NCBI GenBank assembly: GCA_031254225.1
Contig: JAIRUU010000093.1
Coordinates: forward strand, 1-8,022
Length of the DNA stretch: 8,022 nucleotides
DNA from: Candidatus Elusimicrobium euhamitermitis
Lineage (GTDB): Bacteria; Elusimicrobiota; Elusimicrobia; Elusimicrobiales; Elusimicrobiaceae
Direction of reading: 5' to 3'
Position numbers and translations under genes: made by a program. This document shows, piece after piece, positions 5,499 to 8,022 of this stretch. Within the stretch, counting starts at the first letter, position 1, and every line of letters starts with the position of its first letter. Under the pieces are notes generated by a model, which had not been told where the DNA came from, ran no database searches, and saw nothing but the letters and a program-made list of their open reading frames with translations.

Positions 5499-7880
5499 TC
5501 ATTTCTTTTCGGCTTTTTTCTTAACGGGCTTTTTCGCCGCCGGCGGTTTTGGCGCGCCGTCAAAAGCAAGCTTAATTACTTCGTCCATATGTTTGACCGG
5601 AATCAGTTTCATCTGCTTTCTGATAATCTCCGGCACTTCGGAAACATCCTTCTCGTTGGTATGCGGATAAAGAATAGTTTTAACGCCTTCGCGGAAAGCG
5701 GCCAAAAACTTTTCTTTAATTCCGCCCACTGGCAGCACGCGGCCGGTAATGGTAACCTCGCCGGTCATGGCCAAATTCTTTTTAACGGGCCGCTTTGTCA
5801 TAAGGCTTATAAGCGCCGTCGTGATAGCTGTGCCAGCGCTGGGGCCGTCTTTGGGCACGGCGCCTTCGGGAAAGTGGATATGAAAGTCAGTCTTGCCGAA
5901 ATCCGTATCTTTGCCGTAACCTTTGCTGCGCGCGTAAGTCAGCGCCGCGTGGACGGACTCTTTCATAACGTCGCCCAGTTTGCCCGTCAGCAAAATGCCG
6001 CCTTTGCCGCCCGGGATTTCCGCGGCTTCTATTGAAAGCGTTTCGCCGCCCACGCTTGTCCACGCCAATCCCGTTGAAATGCCCACGCCGTTTTCCTCCG
6101 TCGCGAAATTAGAATATTTCGGCACGCCGAGGAAATCGTGCAGATTTTTTTCCGTCACCGATATTTTTTTGCCGTTGTTTTCAACGTACATTTTCGCGGC
6201 TTTGCGGCATATAGAAGCAATCTCCCGTTCAAAATTACGCACGCCGGCCTCGCGCACATATTCGCGCATTATTAATTTTACGGCGGCCGCGTTTACTTCA
6301 AGGCTGCCCTCTTTAAGGCCGTGGTCTTTCATCTGGCGCGGGATAAGATGGTCTTTGGCTATAGCCTCTTTTTCATATTCGGTATAGCCGGAAAATTCTA
6401 TAATTTCCAGACGGTCCCGCAGGGTCACGGGTATGCTTCCCAGCGAGTTTGCCGTCGTAATAAACATTACCTTTGACACGTCAAAAGGCACGTCAAGATA
6501 ATGGTCAACAAAATCTTTATTCTGCTCGGGGTCAAGCAGTTCAAGCAGCGCGGCCGCAGGGTCCCCGCGCCAGTCAGAGCCCATTTTGTCAATTTCATCC
6601 AGCAGGAAAACCGGATTGTTCGTCTTAGCTTTATTTATTCCCTGGATAATGCGCCCTGGCATGGAACCTATATAAGTGCGGCGGTGGCCGCGTATCTCGC
6701 TTTCGTCCCTTACGCCGCCCAGAGACATGCGCACAAATTTGCGTCCTATTGCCGTCGCTATGGATTTTGCAAGACTGGTTTTGCCCACGCCCGGCGGACC
6801 GACGAAACAAAGTATCGGGCCTTTGAGAGAGTTGGTCAGTTTGCTGACGGCTATATATTCCAAAATTCTTTCTTTGGGTTTATCTAAGCCGAAGTGGTCC
6901 CCGTCCATAACTTCCTTGGCTTTTTTAATGTCAAGAATGTCCTCGGTGTTCTCGTTCCACGGCATGTTAACAAGCCAGTCCAGATATGTGCGGGAAACCG
7001 TAGCCTCCGGCGAGAAAGACGCCATTTTTGACAATCTTTCCAGCTCTTTTTCCGCCGCTTCTTTGGCGGTGTTGGGCAGGGTATTCTTTTTTATTTTCGC
7101 GCGCAGTTCGTCAAGTTCTTTTTGGAACTCGTCGTTTTGGCTGAGCTCTTTTTGAATAGCTTTCATCTGCTCGTTAAGATAATATTCTTTCTGGTTTTTT
7201 TCAATCTGGCTGCGTACTTTGTTGTGGATTTTTTCTTCTATGCTCATAATTTCCACTTCGTTAGCCAGAATTTTTATAAGCTGTTCAATGCGTTTTTTGG
7301 TGTTGATATTTTCCAAAATAGCCTGCCTGTCCGCTATTTTTACGATAATGTTGCTGGCCACGGTGTCCGCCAGTTTGCCCGCGTCTTCAATCTGGCGCAA
7401 AAAGGAAACGCCTTCCACCGCTATGCGGCGCGAGACGGTGGCGTAATGCTCAAACTCGTCCAGCAGCTGGCGCTGCAGGGCGGTGACTTCCGGCCCCTCG
7501 TCGTAAATCTCGCGCGGGTAACTGATATTGCCAAACCATGATTTTGAAATGTTGTTAAATTCCAGATTGTCAATTTTTGCGCGGGAGAGGCCCTGCAAAA
7601 AAACTTTTATGCTGCCGTCGGGCATTTTAAGGCTCTGCGTAATTTCGCTGAGCACGCCGAATTTATAAATATCCTCTTCCTTAGGGTCCTCAATATCCGC
7701 GGATTTCTGCGCGGCCGCTATAACGTATTTATTTGAGCGCAGCGCGATTTCAATAGCCGCCACGCTTTTTGCGCGGTTTACGGAAAGCGGCAGGCTCATT
7801 CCCGGGAACATAACCACGTCCCTTATAGCCACCACCGGCACAAGCGCCGGCGTTTCTTTTACTTGCGTTTCAACTGTCAT
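5499..7880 (-). CDS. lon: ATP-dependent protease Lon (endopeptidase La)
   Basis: 793 residues, close to E. coli Lon (784). It is a cytoplasmic homohexameric AAA+ protease that unfolds and degrades misfolded and some regulatory proteins. Domains in order: an N-terminal substrate-binding domain (about 12-205); a coiled-coil linker (about 205-290) with the conserved YYLNEQMKAIQKEL; an AAA+ module (about 315-555) with Walker A GPPGVGKT (361-368), Walker B VFLLDEID (424-431, Asp428/Glu429) and the conserved RGHRRTYIGSMPGRI; and a C-terminal serine protease domain (about 595-775). Ser681 in PKDGPSAG and Lys724 in GGIKEK form the catalytic dyad, 43 residues apart as in E. coli Ser679/Lys722. The last ~18 residues are a Lys/Pro/Ala-rich tail. 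The start is supported by GGGGGAG seven bases upstream. The gene is transcribed alone, between terminators on both sides. A CIRCE-like repeat upstream suggests heat-shock control. All key residues are present. Confidence 0.98.
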   Translation of the reverse strand: MTVETQVKETPALVPVVAIRDVVMFPGMSLPLSVNRAKSVAAIEIALRSNKYVIAAAQKSADIEDPKEEDIYKFGVLSEITQSLKMPDGSIKVFLQGLSRAKIDNLEFNNISKSWFGNISYPREIYDEGPEVTALQRQLLDEFEHYATVSRRIAVEGVSFLRQIEDAGKLADTVASNIIVKIADRQAILENINTKKRIEQLIKILANEVEIMSIEEKIHNKVRSQIEKNQKEYYLNEQMKAIQKELSQNDEFQKELDELRAKIKKNTLPNTAKEAAEKELERLSKMASFSPEATVSRTYLDWLVNMPWNENTEDILDIKKAKEVMDGDHFGLDKPKERILEYIAVSKLTNSLKGPILCFVGPPGVGKTSLAKSIATAIGRKFVRMSLGGVRDESEIRGHRRTYIGSMPGRIIQGINKAKTNNPVFLLDEIDKMGSDWRGDPAAALLELLDPEQNKDFVDHYLDVPFDVSKVMFITTANSLGSIPVTLRDRLEIIEFSGYTEYEKEAIAKDHLIPRQMKDHGLKEGSLEVNAAAVKLIMREYVREAGVRNFEREIASICRKAAKMYVENNGKKISVTEKNLHDFLGVPKYSNFATEENGVGISTGLAWTSVGGETLSIEAAEIPGGKGGILLTGKLGDVMKESVHAALTYARSKGYGKDTDFGKTDFHIHFPEGAVPKDGPSAGTAITTALISLMTKRPVKKNLAMTGEVTITGRVLPVGGIKEKFLAAFREGVKTILYPHTNEKDVSEVPEIIRKQMKLIPVKHMDEVIKLAFDGAPKPPAAKKPVKKKAEKK

Positions 7881-7887
7881 AAATTTT

Positions 7888-7894
7888 CTCCCCC
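7888..7894 (-). promoter_or_regulatory. Ribosome binding site of lon
   Basis: On the minus strand GGGGGAG lies seven bases before the ATG whose first base is 7880. It confirms the lon start. Confidence 0.85.
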
Positions 7895-7911
7895 GTCATA
7901 ATACAGGAATA

Positions 7912-7917
7912 ATTATA
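7912..7917 (-). promoter_or_regulatory. Probable -10 box of lon
   Basis: The minus strand reads an exact TATAAT here. Transcription would start near 7905, giving a leader of about 25 bases that includes the ribosome binding site. No good -35 hexamer is seen at 7934-7941, where the left arm of the inverted repeat at 7936-7962 begins. Confidence 0.5.
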
Positions 7918-7935
7918 AACTCCGTTTAATCTATT

Positions 7936-7962
7936 TTAGCAAATAATTGCCAAGATTGCTAG
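7936..7962. promoter_or_regulatory. CIRCE-like inverted repeat upstream of lon, possible HrcA operator
   Basis: TTAGCA (7936-7941) and TGCTAG (7957-7962) are separated by 15 bases. The total of 27 bases and this spacing equal those of CIRCE (TTAGCACTC-N9-GAGTGCTAA). The outer hexamers match 11 of 12 bases, while the inner triplets match only 2 of 6. The left arm begins in the expected -35 region of the lon promoter, where a bound repressor could block transcription. Chance occurrence is not excluded. Confidence 0.3.
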
Positions 7963-7972
7963 TTATCAATAA

Positions 7973-8009
7973 AAAAATTTGATACCGCGGTTTGCGGTAT
8001 CAAATTTTT
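7973..8009. terminator. Strong intrinsic terminator upstream of lon
   Basis: A perfect 16-base stem (7973-7988 with 7994-8009, GC-rich core GATACCGC/GCGGTATC) closes a GGTTT loop. On the minus strand the stem is followed by a run of seven T (7977-7971), so it best fits the end of a leftward gene lying to the right of the window. The plus strand has a poorer interrupted T-run. It isolates lon from that neighbour. Confidence 0.88.
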
Positions 8010-8022
8010 ATTTTGTCTTAAA

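Noticed and set aside
5451..6035. 194-codon open frame on the plus strand overlapping the end of lon
   Set aside because: It starts within the stop region of the Crp/Fnr gene, runs through the terminator and is antisense to the conserved Lon protease domain; its protein looks like an antisense translation.
7937..7953. Sigma-54-like promoter (TTGGCA then TTGC on the minus strand) upstream of lon
   Set aside because: Only nine bases separate GG from GC, while sigma-54 promoters need ten; the TATAAT at 7917-7912 is a better explanation.

Overview
The window carries four complete protein genes and one gene that runs off the left edge, packed into about 8 kb with short intergenic gaps. In order they are: the 3' part of a large protein of unknown role with a possible ADP-ribosyltransferase-like C-terminus (+); a long-type pyrophosphate-dependent phosphofructokinase (+); a small single-pass membrane protein (+); a Crp/Fnr-family regulator (+); and the ATP-dependent protease Lon (-), convergent with the regulator. 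No RNA gene, insertion sequence, CRISPR array or phage gene was seen. No intergenic stretch exceeds 300 bases.

The organism is a bacterium with roughly balanced base composition and GC-rich third codon positions. The 554-residue PPi-type phosphofructokinase, of the kind seen in spirochaetes, Chlamydiae, plants and some uncultured or gut anaerobes, suggests an anaerobic fermentative lifestyle. The Crp/Fnr protein has the C-terminal signature of a clade common in anaerobes. The overall style of the proteins fits a gut member of Elusimicrobiota, but this is an impression and not a demonstrated assignment.

Layout: every gene boundary has an intrinsic terminator (2263-2294, 4023-4053, 4547-4574, 5456-5491, 7973-8009), so each gene looks like its own transcription unit. 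Exact TATAAT boxes lie just upstream of the phosphofructokinase, membrane-protein and lon genes, while their -35 regions are poor. The membrane-protein gene appears leaderless: its -10 box ends six bases before the ATG and there is no ribosome binding site. Upstream of lon there is an inverted repeat with the spacing of a CIRCE (HrcA) operator, overlapping the expected -35 region.

The genes do not form an evident pathway. The phosphofructokinase and Lon are housekeeping functions, the Crp/Fnr protein is a candidate metabolic or redox regulator, and the first gene is the accessory element. No clearly new multi-gene system is visible. The most unusual items are the putative ADP-ribosyltransferase-like C-terminus of the first protein, the leaderless membrane protein, and the CIRCE-like repeat at lon.
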